A program made the position numbers and the translations under genes. This document shows, piece by piece, positions 17,380 to 25,228 of a DNA stretch of 64,000 nucleotides. Within the stretch, counting starts at the first letter, position 1. Every line of letters starts with the position of its first letter. The notes beneath the pieces are model-generated. The model was given only the letters and a program-made list of their open reading frames with translations, was not told the DNA's origin and did no database searches. Source of the stretch: Streptomyces sp. NRRL S-337. Lineage in GTDB: Bacteria > Actinomycetota > Actinomycetes > Streptomycetales > Streptomycetaceae. The stretch covers positions 1-64,000 of the forward strand of contig NZ_JOIX01000012.1 of the NCBI RefSeq assembly GCF_000720175.1, written 5' to 3'.

Positions 17380-17814
17380 ATGAAGCAACGCGTCCGCGCC
17401 ATCCTGATCACCCCGGACAACACCCTGCTCCTGATGAAGCGCATCCGCCCCGGCATCGACCCCTACTGGGTGATCATCGGCGGCGGCGTCGAGGACAGCG
17501 ACGCCAGCCGCGAGGATGCGCTCCTGCGCGAGGTCCGCGAGGAGATCGCAGGCGAGGCCCAGATCGTGCGCCTGCTCCACCAGCTTGAGAACCCCGAGGG
17601 TGAAACCGAGTACTTCTACCTCGCCCACATCACGCAGTGGAACTTCGACGACAAGACCGGCCCCGAGTTCCAGCGGGACGACCGTGGGGAGTACCTCCTC
17701 GACGAGCTCCCCCTCAACACCGAGACCATCGCCGACGTGAACCTGCTGCCCGAGGAGATCACCCACGTGCTGCACGAGGCCATCCAACGCGGCGATCTGC
17801 TCACCACGCGGTAG
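17380..17814 (+). CDS. NUDIX hydrolase
   Basis: The ATG at 17380 sits behind GAAGGAG, 38 bp after the SDR stop. The 144-aa protein contains the complete NUDIX box GGGVEDSDASREDALLREVREE. The remaining strands (RVRAILITPDNTLLLMKRIRPG ... TEYFYLAHITQWNF) fit the fold. NUDIX enzymes cleave nucleoside diphosphates linked to another moiety, which fits the kinase and nucleotidyltransferase genes before it. It is the last gene of the operon. Confidence 0.88.
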   Translation: MKQRVRAILITPDNTLLLMKRIRPGIDPYWVIIGGGVEDSDASREDALLREVREEIAGEAQIVRLLHQLENPEGETEYFYLAHITQWNFDDKTGPEFQRDDRGEYLLDELPLNTETIADVNLLPEEITHVLHEAIQRGDLLTTR

Positions 17815-17819
17815 ACCCG

Positions 17820-18035
17820 GCTTCACCACCCGGAACGCAACGGGGCTGGCCACCACGGCACCGGGCGACCTGGAGCTTCAGCTGAGCACGGAGAAGGACC
17901 TGGAGCGTGCGTGGGACCTGCTCCGACTCAGTTACGCCGGGCTTGATACCGTGCTGGCCGTCGCCGAGCGGTTCGCGGTCATACACCCAACGGTGCTGGT
18001 TCACGATCAGGAAGCCTCGCGCTGGAGCGTGTAAG
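17820..18035 (+). pseudogene. Gene fragment, unidentified
   Basis: A plus-strand frame with good coding composition reads GDLELQLSTEKDLERAW, LLRLSYAGLDTVLAVAERF and AVIHPTVLVHDQEASRWSV, ending at 18035. No start codon or ribosome binding site is evident, and the NUDIX stop is immediately upstream. It looks like the 3' end of a lost gene. Confidence 0.3.
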
Positions 18036-18353
18036 AGACCTGGCCGGCGACCATTTGGTCCGCGAGTTCCTTGGCCGCGAGACCGTGCTCCTCGTCGAGC
18101 TCGGACTGGGCGGGCATCTTGGCGGTCAACCGCACGAACCCGCGGTCCAAGGGTTCGCTGTCCTGGACGGGGGCGGCCTGAACTCCTCGCCGACGTCGGA
18201 CAGATCGAAGAAGCCTCCGTAGCGGCACGCCGCGTCGGCCAGGAGGGCGCGGCTCTTGGGTGACAGGCGCGATACGGCCTCGCGCGCGTTGGAGAGGATG
18301 CTTGCGCCGGCGCCGAGCGGGTCGGGCTCTTGAGACGCCCCCGACGCGGTCAT
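18007..18353 (-). pseudogene. Frameshifted small ORF, unidentified
   Basis: From an ATG at 18353 the minus strand reads ILSNAREAVSRLSPKSRALLADAACRYGGFFDLSDVGEEF. A one-base frameshift near 18185 continues as QAAPVQDSEPLDRGFVRLTAKMPAQSELDEEHGLAAKELADQM to a stop at 18007. The two halves together give a plausible ~115-aa protein that I cannot assign. Confidence 0.4.
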
Positions 18354-18386
18354 GGACCGGATCGGGGGCCGGGGGCGGCGGCCGTA

Positions 18387-18581
18387 TCAGAACTTGGCGT
18401 ACTCACGCATGGCCGTGAGGAACACGGTTGCGTCCGCTCGTGCCGGGCCAAGTCCCCGACGGACCCGAGTGCTCTGCTCGATCACGAACGCTCGCTGCTC
18501 TGCCGGGAGATGGTCCAGCACCGTCCGGTGCGGGCTGCATCGAGGCGGGTGTGGAATGTGGCGGTTGTGGGGTATGGGCAA
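18387..18581 (-). pseudogene. C-terminal gene fragment, unidentified
   Basis: The minus-strand frame ends LDHLPAEQRAFVIEQSTRVRRGLGPARADATVFLTAMREYAKF with coding-like composition, while the residues before it are His/Pro-rich and non-coding in character. It is therefore the tail of a truncated gene. Confidence 0.3.
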
Positions 18582-18604
18582 GCGGAACCCTCAACCGTGG
18601 CCGG

Positions 18605-18781
18605 TTGACGACCACTCCAGGAGCCGGCGAGGTACTGATCCGTACCGTCGCCAGCAGTCTGAATACGGTGGACTGGAAAACCCACGTGCTCAACAACCCT
18701 GGTGTTGCACCGGGGGCCCTGCCTTCATGCATCCACCCAGCCAGGCACCCTGTTCGATCAGAACCGACTCATGATCGATAG
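18605..18781 (+). pseudogene. N-terminal fragment of an MDR alcohol dehydrogenase
   Basis: The frame reads TTPGAGEVLIRTVASSLNTVDWKTHV, which matches the start of the GroES-like domain of zinc-type dehydrogenases/quinone oxidoreductases (PGxGEVLVRxxAxSxNxVDWK). Homology stops after about 35 residues and the reading ends at 18781. No catalytic domain is present. Confidence 0.4.
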
Positions 18782-18818
18782 AGATACGGCGGGCCGCTCG
18801 TGAGGCTCCGGGAGCCGT

Positions 18819-19165
18819 TCAGGTGGTACGGCGCCTCCTGGCGAGGATGAAAAGGGCGCTCGCGCAGACGACCAAGCCGCCGCGTGCGACAGCGACCTTC
18901 GTGCCCGTCACCTTGCTGGATGGCGGGGAGGCTTCTTTGCAGTACTGGCCGCCGTCCTTGACGGTGATCGTCAGGTGGGCTCGGTTGCCTGTCAGACTCT
19001 TGTGCTCGTGGTGGCCGCCGAGATCGACCGGGTAGGTTCCCGGTTTGATGCCGCAGCGGATCTTGCCGTTGCCCTCGCCGAAGCTGTTCTTTTGCATCTC
19101 GGCCTTCACCGGCTTGGTGAAGGCCGGTGAGGTGACGGTGAACGTGCCGTCGGGTGAGGCGGCTA
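18819..19165 (-). pseudogene. C-terminal part of a secreted/membrane-anchored protein
   Basis: The minus-strand frame reads SPDGTFTVTSPAFTKPVKAEMQ, GIKPGTYPVDLGGHHEHKSL and LTITVKDGGQYCKEA. It ends with a hydrophobic anchor and basic tail (GGLVVCASALFILARRRR). The C-terminal layout is that of Streptomyces surface proteins tethered by a C-terminal span. Upstream the frame is cut at about 19165 and no start is found, so the 5' end is lost. Confidence 0.45.
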
Positions 19166-19195
19166 ATGGCCACCGCCACCGTGCCCCTGTGGACC

Positions 19196-19525
19196 GAGTC
19201 CCTTGTCACGTTCGGTTCTCAGGCGGCCTTCTTCCATGTGTGCGATCCCAGAGGGGGGCAACTGACTCCCTACGGAGGCAACATGCCTGTACACCTGCCG
19301 GCTTCCCTGAACCGCTGGACCAATCTCTGGGAGCCGCTGGACGTTCTGGCCTTCGCCGCTTCCAAGGTGTTCCGACTGCACGACGGCACCGCTCCAGTGG
19401 ACCTTCCCGTCGGCCACCAGGCCAGCACCGGCATGTGGACCCACTCGACGTACTGGAACCTTCCCTACGTCGCCTCCGTCATCGGCGATGTCATGCGTCA
19501 GGATCAGGCGGCGTCGGCTCAGTAA
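19196..19525 (+). pseudogene. C-terminal fragment of a conserved hypothetical (hydrolase-like) protein
   Basis: The plus-strand frame LVTFGSQAAFFHVCDP ... VHLPASLNRWTNLWEPLDVLAF ... THSTYWNLPYVASVIGDVM is well-structured coding sequence. It resembles the C-terminal portion of actinomycete alpha/beta-hydrolase-like proteins, where FGSQ and the late THS..Y would flank the active site. An ATG at 19163 exists, but only the last ~110 residues of the family are present, so it is a fragment. Confidence 0.4.
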
Positions 19526-19907
19526 GGGCTCATTCCTGTTGGCCTTGGCGGACCTCCACGATGGGCCGCATGGTGACGGTGGTGGGGAGGCCGAGTTCCT
19601 GTGGTGTGGGGCCTGCGTGCGTGGGGATGTCGGTAAGCCGGTCGAGGAGTGCGTCGATGACGGTTTGGCCGTGGGTCGACCGCGGCGCGTTCGTCCTCGG
19701 TCAGGGGGATGGAGGCGAGCATGTGCTGCAGGTTCTCCTTGTGCCCGCGAACTCCGGATTCTTCTCAGCGATCTCCTCGCAGCTGTGTCCGATCATTTGG
19801 AGGATCGTGGAGGGAGCCATGACCTGGCGGACGGTGCCGAGCTGCCGCTGGAAGAGGTATGGCATGGGCTCTGACCAAGCTTTCTCGTGCCCGCCGTAAC
19901 GACTCAA
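19522..19907 (-). pseudogene. Remnant of a site-specific (tyrosine) integrase
   Basis: The minus-strand frame reads EPMPYLFQRQLGTVRQVMAPSTILQMIGHSCEEIAEKNPEFAG, similar to the block that precedes the catalytic core in Streptomyces site-specific integrases. The core with its Arg/His/Tyr residues is absent. The sequence jumps, with frame changes, to HMLASIPLTEDERAAVD and a C-terminal tail ending near 19530. This appears to be an internally deleted, inactive integrase left from a past integrative element. The assignment is tentative. Confidence 0.4.
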
Positions 19908-20114
19908 GAGCGGGGTGGCAGGCCCGCTGCGGTTGTGTCTGCGAATGGCTGACGTGGTCCGCTGTCAGTGCCACAGAGCGCATTCACCGCCTCGGTCGCG
20001 GTATCGGCCCGGGACGTTTGGCCCGCAGGAACGCGTGGCTGTCGTTGCCACGTGAAGTTGGGTACCGGCTCGTCGGTGCAGCGAAGGGCACACGCTGCCC
20101 CGCCGCCGTTCTCC

Positions 20115-20426
20115 TCACGGCTGGTCCCTACGCCTTCCCCGGGTCCAGGGCGGGGGCCCGCGGAGGGTGGTCAGTCGACGGTGGTACTCCTCCTCGTCGA
20201 TCTCCCCGCGTGCGTACCGCTCCGCGAGGATCTGTTCGGGGCCGGGGCCGGGGCCGGGGCTGCCGCGAGGGTCGGTGTGCCCGTCGTGGAGGGGGCCTGG
20301 TCGACTCAGTGCGCGAACGATGAGCACAACGATGAGGATGAGCAGCGCGAAGAGGAGGATCATGCTGACTGACATCGCCAGCCAGCCCCAAGCGCTCACG
20401 CCGTAGTGGCCGTGCCAGAACATCAT
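20115..20426 (-). CDS. Small SHOCT-domain membrane protein
   Basis: This 103-aa protein has one long hydrophobic span (WLAMSVSMILLFALLILIVVLIV), a Gly/Pro-rich linker and a C-terminal SHOCT motif (EQILAERYARGEIDEEEYHRRLTTL). SHOCT is a short oligomerisation-like domain found at protein ends. These one-span SHOCT proteins are common in Streptomyces; their function is unknown. A GGGAGGTG ribosome binding site precedes the start. Confidence 0.85.
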   Translation of the reverse strand: MMFWHGHYGVSAWGWLAMSVSMILLFALLILIVVLIVRALSRPGPLHDGHTDPRGSPGPGPGPEQILAERYARGEIDEEEYHRRLTTLRGPPPWTRGRRRDQP

Positions 20427-20674
20427 CGAAATTCACCTCCCGCACCGCGCGGGTGCGGGCCCGCTGCCCGCGGCTGACCTCACTCCCATGTTCCCCCTCT
20501 CAGGGCTGCGGGGCCACGGGGCCGGAGGCCGTCCACGGCACCGAAGCGTGAGGCCTGGGCGCTGATGGCGTCCACGAGGCCGGAGACCTGGATGCCGTCG
20601 GCGAAACCGGGAAAGTTCTCGACCTTGATGGTGATCGTCAGGGCGAACCGGGGACCCAGCTCGGACCCCTGACA

Positions 20675-21154
20675 ATGGGTGCCGACCTGCGCACTCTTCG
20701 TACGGGTGAGGGAGAAGGGCATGCAGATGGCTGGCGCTCGAAGCTGCACTTCAGCTTTCGGCTGACGGCCGCCGAGCCCTGGTCTGCGTCCAAGGCTGCA
20801 TTGGCTGACCAACTCGATCTCTTGGAACAGGACTTGGCACCGCTTGAGTGGGTGCCTCTGGAATTCCGTTATCGGTTCCGCTGCAGGGATGCCGACTGCC
20901 CTACGCACAACATGGCGCTGAAGGACTGGGAGGCCGGTGCGTCGTACCGCACGTTCTTGCACAGGTGCGGCGAGCGCGCCCTGCATGACAAGCTGCGGGA
21001 ACGCTGGTACGAGCTGATCTTCACCCCCGACCGTGCCGTCCACTTCTTCGTCGGAAACATCGCGGCCCACCCCAGGACCTTTATGCTGCTGGGCCTGTTC
21101 TACCCGAAGACGAATACCGTTCGATACGTCCAGGACAGTCTGTTTGGTGATTAA
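20675..21154 (+). CDS. Hypothetical protein, probably 5'-truncated
   Basis: The 159-aa reading is mostly well-formed (KLHFSFRLTAAEPW, LEWVPLEFRYRFRCRDADCPTHNMALKDWEAGASYRTFLHRCG, WYELIFTPDRAVHFFVGNIAAHPRTFMLLGLFYP). The CRDADCPTHNM segment with a later HRC may bind a metal. The first ~20 residues do not look like a domain start and no good ribosome binding site is seen, so the 5' end may be missing. I do not recognise the family. Confidence 0.5.
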   Translation: MGADLRTLRTGEGEGHADGWRSKLHFSFRLTAAEPWSASKAALADQLDLLEQDLAPLEWVPLEFRYRFRCRDADCPTHNMALKDWEAGASYRTFLHRCGERALHDKLRERWYELIFTPDRAVHFFVGNIAAHPRTFMLLGLFYPKTNTVRYVQDSLFGD

Positions 21155-21231
21155 ACCGGGTGGATTGTGCGGCTTGTTGAGATCGTCTGCCGAAAGGCCG
21201 GCCGGTCGGGTGCAGTGCTGACACAGCGTAT

Positions 21232-21660
21232 CTACAGGCGCCAGGCATTGGTCATGGCTTCGACAGCCCCGGCCGCCCCTGTGTGGGAGCGGATCCGGTC
21301 TCCCAGTCGATGCGCAGCCGCACTGGCTTGCTGCTGTGCCTTCATGGACGTGGTGAGCCATCCCACCGTGAAGTTCTCCCGTTCACCCATGAAGTCTGCC
21401 CCTGTCTGCACCACCTTGCGCGCGTTGAAGCGCCGTTCGAAGATCGGGCCTGGGAACACCAACAGTGGTACGCCGTATAGCAGGGACTCGATGATGGTGT
21501 TCTGGCCGCCGTGGCAGATGGTCCACTCGGCGTGCGGGAGCAGGCTCGGCACGTCCACGTATGGGAGCAGGTGCACGTTTCCGACCGCCCTGTGCGAGCG
21601 CACGATCCGCAACCACGATCCATGCATCTCCTGCGCCACGCACTTCCTCGATCTGACGGT
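21232..21660 (-). pseudogene. C-terminal half of a UDP-glycosyltransferase (macrolide-GT type)
   Basis: The minus-strand frame contains the GT1 nucleotide-sugar binding region: [42 protein letters not shown] ... [10 protein letters not shown]. Its HGGQNT is equivalent to the usual HGGxGT. The acceptor-binding N-terminal domain is absent, and the frame runs straight into the GT87-like remnant. It is thus a fragment of about 130 of some 400 residues. Confidence 0.6.
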
Positions 21661-22345
21661 GGCGCGCGACTGACCGGTGCTCCGGGCCGACCATGCCGGC
21701 TGGGAGCGTGAACAGAGCGGAGCGGACGGTGCCGGCGAGGGTGACCGTCAGCCACTCCGAGCGGCCGTCGAGCGCGACGAGGCCGACGACGAGCAGCGAG
21801 TGCCAGGGGTAGCTGGGTGAGACCAGCAGCAGGGCGGTGCCGGTCAGCACCAGGGCACCGCGCCAGTGGCGGGCCGGGTCGCCGCGCCACCACACGGAGG
21901 GCGGTCAGTATGAGCAGCACGACGGCGGTCACTTCTGTGGTGGTGTCTGGCAGCAGCAGCAGCAGCAGCCGGAGCAGGGCGAAGCGGTGCAAGGCACTGG
22001 ATTCGTAGCCCTCCTCCCGGAGGTAGCCGGGCAGGTAGCCGAGGACGGCCGTGCCGGACGCGGCGATGTACGGCAGGTAGGCGAGCACGACCAGGGTGAC
22101 CGCCGCCGATATCGTGCGTAGCACGCGGACCGGACTGTGATGCCCGGACAGGGCGCCCGGCAGCGCCAGAACATGGTGTGGGGCCGTGCGGCGAGCGTCG
22201 ACAGCGGCACGGCGGCCGCTCCGGTCAGGGCCAGTGCGGTCGCGGCGCGCCGCCGGGCCGTTGCTTACGGCCCATATCGCGGCAGCGAACAGCGTCCAGG
22301 CGACGGCGTATCCGGCCAGCGGGCGGCCGGGGGCATGGCGTGGAG
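21640..22345 (-). pseudogene. Multiply frameshifted polytopic membrane glycosyltransferase (GT87/DUF2029-like)
   Basis: Reading across three minus-strand frames gives successive membrane segments: PLAGYAVAWTLFAAAIWAV (to ~22230), PLSTLAARPHTMFW (to ~22160), VLRTISAAVTLVVLAYLPYIAASGTAVLGYLPGYLREEGYESS (to ~21900) and GALVLTGTALLLVSPSYPWHSLLVVGLVAL (to ~21660). The GYLREEGYE loop and PSYPWHSL motif are typical of actinobacterial DUF2029-type mannosyltransferase-like proteins. At least three frameshifts and a missing N-terminal half make it a pseudogene. Its place beside methyltransferase and GT genes suggests it once ended that cluster. Confidence 0.55.
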
Positions 22346-22355
22346 CGACTTGCGC

Positions 22356-23135
22356 TCATGGGTGTTCGGGCCCTCCGGTGGCCGTGGGGTGTTCGTGATG
22401 TCCGGGCTGCGGGCGGTGCAGTTCCACGAACGGCCGGCCCTCGGCCGTCCAGCGGCCGGTCAGGACCCACCCCGCGGCCTCGGCGGCAGACAGCAGGGCG
22501 GTGGTGCCGAGGCGGGCCCAGGCAAAGGGACGGCCGTGCCGACCGTGGGCGTCCTCGACGCGGACGGTGAGGTGCTCGTCCACGTCGTGCGGGGCGGCCT
22601 CGGCCAGCAGACGCCCGCCGGGCGCGACCACGGCGCGGAGGCGGACGAGCAGAGCGACCGGGTCGCCACCGATGCCGACGTTGCCGTCCATCAGCAAAAC
22701 GGTGCCCCAGCGGCCTTCCCCCGGCAGGCGGTCGAAGACGGACCGGCGCACGGCAGCACCTCCGTGTTGTCTGGTCCGGGCCACTGCGGCCGGGCTGACG
22801 TCCACGCCCAGCGCCCGCATGCCCCGGGCGGTCAGGCCGGCCACCAGACGTCCCGGTCCGCAGCCGACGTCGAGAACGGGGCCGGTGCAGCGGTGCAGAA
22901 CGCCGGTGTCGGCGGCGTCGGGGGCGGCGCACCAGCGCTCGACGTCCAGCGGCAGCAGGTCCTCTTCCTTCCCGGTGCCGTCCGGATGGGCCGGTGGTGA
23001 CAGGCGGCGCAAGAAGAGCGGGCCACGGCCGGTGCGCAGGGCATGGGCGTAGGGGTCGTCCGTCCACGGCTTGCCCGGACCGGCCGTGGTCCACTCGGCG
23101 AGGGCAAGGTCCGTACCGCTTGCCATGCCGCTCAC
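22356..23135 (-). CDS. Class I SAM-dependent methyltransferase
   Basis: The GTG at 23135 overlaps the upstream stop (GTGA), followed nearby by an ATG at 23126. The ~259-aa protein carries motif I VLDVGCGPGRLVAGL, an acidic residue after GVDVS, and the later RLRAVVAPGGRLLAE block of class I methyltransferases. The N-terminus (YAHALRTGRGPLFLRRL) is typical of those found with GT2/DUF2064 genes in Streptomyces. It is the third gene of a coupled set with the GT2 and DUF2064 proteins, so it probably methylates the same glycan or lipid-linked product. Confidence 0.85.
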   Translation of the reverse strand: MSGMASGTDLALAEWTTAGPGKPWTDDPYAHALRTGRGPLFLRRLSPPAHPDGTGKEEDLLPLDVERWCAAPDAADTGVLHRCTGPVLDVGCGPGRLVAGLTARGMRALGVDVSPAAVARTRQHGGAAVRRSVFDRLPGEGRWGTVLLMDGNVGIGGDPVALLVRLRAVVAPGGRLLAEAAPHDVDEHLTVRVEDAHGRHGRPFAWARLGTTALLSAAEAAGWVLTGRWTAEGRPFVELHRPQPGHHEHPTATGGPEHP

Positions 23136-23788
23136 CGCCCCTCCTTTGCGAGCGAGTTCAGGGTTGCGGCGAAGCGCGAGCCGGGCGGGCAGCAGGCGGC
23201 GACCGCAACGGCGTCGGCGGCGGTGTCCACATCGCGCAGCACCGGCAGGTTGCTTACGCGCAGCCCGGCCTCGACGAGTCGGCACCGCTGCATCGCCCCG
23301 GTGCGGTCGGTGGACATCGGCACGCCCCGTACGAGGGCCGCGGCGCGCGCCGGGTCTGCGAAACCCAGCGCCCAGAACCCACCGTCCGCGGCCGGCCCGA
23401 ACCAGGCGTCGTGGCCGTCGCGTCCGACACCCGTAAAGAGTTCCGTGGTCAGTTGAGGGGTGTCCATGCCGACCAGGAGGGCCGGTCCGCGGTCGCAGTG
23501 GCCGAAGGCGGCAGCGATCCGCTCGTCCAGGCCGCCGGAGCCCTGGGACACAAGATCGAAGCCGGGCGGCAGCCAGGAGCCGGGAACACCGTCGAGAACA
23601 AGGACGCGACGCCGGACGGGGGCCTTGAGCGCCGTGTGCAGGGTGTCGGCGAGGGCGGCCTCGGCCAGAGCGGCTGCCTCCTGGTGCGTGTAGGGCGGGG
23701 TGAGTCGCGTTTTGACCCGCCCCGGGACGGGTTCCTTGGCGATGACCAGCAGGGTGGCGGGCCCGGTGGCCGGGGGCCGGGCGCTCAT
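23132..23788 (-). CDS. DUF2064 / TIGR04282-family nucleotidyl- or glycosyltransferase-like protein
   Basis: This 218-aa protein starts by 4-nt overlap with the GT2 stop. It has the Rossmann-like GT-A start LLVIAKEPVPGRVKTRLTPP, GDS-like LLVGMDTPQLTTEL in the metal site, and WFGPAADGGFWALGF, all hallmarks of the DUF2064 family. Family models annotate it as the first transferase of rSAM/arsenosugar-type gene sets, but biochemical evidence is thin. An arsenic operon lies 6 kb away, though no radical-SAM gene is seen here. Confidence 0.82.
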   Translation of the reverse strand: MSARPPATGPATLLVIAKEPVPGRVKTRLTPPYTHQEAAALAEAALADTLHTALKAPVRRRVLVLDGVPGSWLPPGFDLVSQGSGGLDERIAAAFGHCDRGPALLVGMDTPQLTTELFTGVGRDGHDAWFGPAADGGFWALGFADPARAAALVRGVPMSTDRTGAMQRCRLVEAGLRVSNLPVLRDVDTAADAVAVAACCPPGSRFAATLNSLAKEGR

Positions 23789-24522
23789 CTTCCGGTTCCC
23801 GGGGTGGTCGCCGCGGACACCGGGGCAGCGGCGGGCCGCTCGGCGAGGACGGCACGCATGTCCCGAACTGCGTGCCAGGTGCCGAGCCAGGTGCCGGTGA
23901 CCTTCGAGCGGCCCGTGCGCGGGCGGTACGGTACCTCCGTCTCCGCCACCCGCCAGCCTGCGTCGGCGGCGCGGACCACCATCTGCAGTGGGTAGCCGGA
24001 GCGCCGGTCGGTCAGGTCAAGGGCGAGCAGGGACTCGCGGCGGGCGGCACGCATGGGACCGAGGTCGTGCAGCCGCAGGCCGGTGCGTTGGCGGATCAGG
24101 CGGGCCAGTTCCAGATTGGCCAGGCGGGCGTGCAGTGGCCAGGCACGGCGTGTGACGGGTCTGCGGCGGCCCAGTACGAGGTCGGCGGCGCCATCGAGGA
24201 CGGGCCCGGCGACGGAGGGCAAGAGCGCGGGGTCGAGGGAGGCGTCGCAGTCGCAGAAGCAGACGACGTCGGCCGTGGCGGCGGTCAGGCCCGCGTGACA
24301 GGCGGCGCCGAAGCCGCGCCGCGGCTCGCGGACGACATGGGCGCCGAGGCCACGGGCGATGTCCGCGGAGCTGTCGGTGGAGCCGTTGTCGACGACGATC
24401 GCGCGCCAGCCCGAGGGGATGCGGTCCAGCACCCACGGCAGGGCCGCGGCCTCGTCGAGGCAGGGCAGCACCACGTCCACAGGAGCAGGCGAAGAGGGGG
24501 ATGTTTCGATCACTCCACTCAC
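23785..24522 (-). CDS. Family 2 glycosyltransferase
   Basis: I chose GTG 24522 (VSGVIETS); upstream in-frame sequence is Arg-rich and non-coding. The ~245-aa protein has the GT2 core: PVDVVLPCLDEAAALPWVLDRIP, IVVDNGSTDSSADIA and VVCFCDCDASLDP (a DxD-like acidic site), then RTGLRLHDLGPMRAARRE and PYRPRTGRSKVTGT. These match dolichol-phosphate mannose/glucose synthase-like enzymes that load a polyprenyl carrier for polytopic transferases. It heads the coupled GT2-DUF2064-methyltransferase set. Confidence 0.87.
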   Translation of the reverse strand: MSGVIETSPSSPAPVDVVLPCLDEAAALPWVLDRIPSGWRAIVVDNGSTDSSADIARGLGAHVVREPRRGFGAACHAGLTAATADVVCFCDCDASLDPALLPSVAGPVLDGAADLVLGRRRPVTRRAWPLHARLANLELARLIRQRTGLRLHDLGPMRAARRESLLALDLTDRRSGYPLQMVVRAADAGWRVAETEVPYRPRTGRSKVTGTWLGTWHAVRDMRAVLAERPAAAPVSAATTPGTGR

Positions 24523-24626
24523 CCTACGGACGCGAAACGGGCGAAAGGGATTTGATGGTCTTACGGATCGCTGACGTCCGCCGCCGCTCCCACCGACGGC
24601 CGAACGCCGGTGTGAGACTCGGCGCC

Positions 24627-25200
24627 GTGAAACGCATACTCGTCGTGGACGACGACCCACCGTCTCCGAGGTCGTCACCGCCTACCTGGACCGGGCGGGC
24701 TTCGCCGTCGACGTGGCTGCCGACGGTCCCGCCCCCGCGGCCGGCGCCGTCGCCCAGCCGCCCGACCTGGTGTTGCTGGACCTGAGGCTGCCGGCATGGA
24801 CGGGCTGGAGGTCTGCCGCCGCATCCGCGAGAACGGCCCGATCCCGGGGGCATGCTCACGGCGCGCGGCACGAGGAGGACCGCATCCTCGGCCTGGGGGT
24901 CGGGGCGGACGACTACATCACCCAACCCTTCAGCCCCCGCGAACTCGTGCTCAGGATGCAGTCGGTGCCGCGCCGTGCCGGAGCACTGGCCGCAGCCCAG
25001 AGGGCACCGCCCGAGTCCCGGCTGCGCGCCGGCCCCCTCGCCTTGAACCCCAAGGCTCGCCGTGTCACCCGCCACGGCACCGAACTCGCCCTGACCAGGG
25101 CAGTTTCCCCCGCCCGCGGCCGCACCCACGGCCGAGCTCGCCGAACTGGGCCGCGAATTCGCTGCCACCAGCGCGAAACTCTCCGCAACCCGGTAGCGGG
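24627..25200 (+). pseudogene. Fused remnants of a two-component system (response regulator and histidine kinase)
   Basis: From GTG 24627 the reading VKRILVVDDDP is a receiver-domain start. It then continues in three frames: AADGPAPAAGAVAQPPDLVLLDLRLP, MDGLEVCRRIRENGPIP and DRILGLGVGADDYITQPFSPRELVLRMQSV. These include the phosphoacceptor Asp region and the Lys-to-Gln change in QPFSPREL. The winged-helix output domain stops after HGTELALT. A following frame (AELAELGREFAATSAKLSATR, stop ~25200) matches the HAMP/linker of a partner histidine kinase, so a deletion joined the two genes. Confidence 0.6.
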
Positions 25201-25228
25201 GGAGAGCCCTGGAGCCGGAGGGAAAGGG

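Noticed and set aside
19045..20323. Long plus-strand readings overlapping the integrase remnant and SHOCT gene
   Set aside because: They are antisense to sequences with clear protein-family resemblance and show no domain of their own.
20480..21361. 293-aa minus-strand ORF
   Set aside because: It is antisense to the better-formed plus-strand reading at 20675-21154 and has no recognisable domain.
22356..23855. 499-aa minus-strand ORF covering both the methyltransferase and the DUF2064 gene
   Set aside because: Only its C-terminal half (from GTG 23135) is real. The N-terminal half is Arg/Pro-rich shadow of the overlapping DUF2064 gene.
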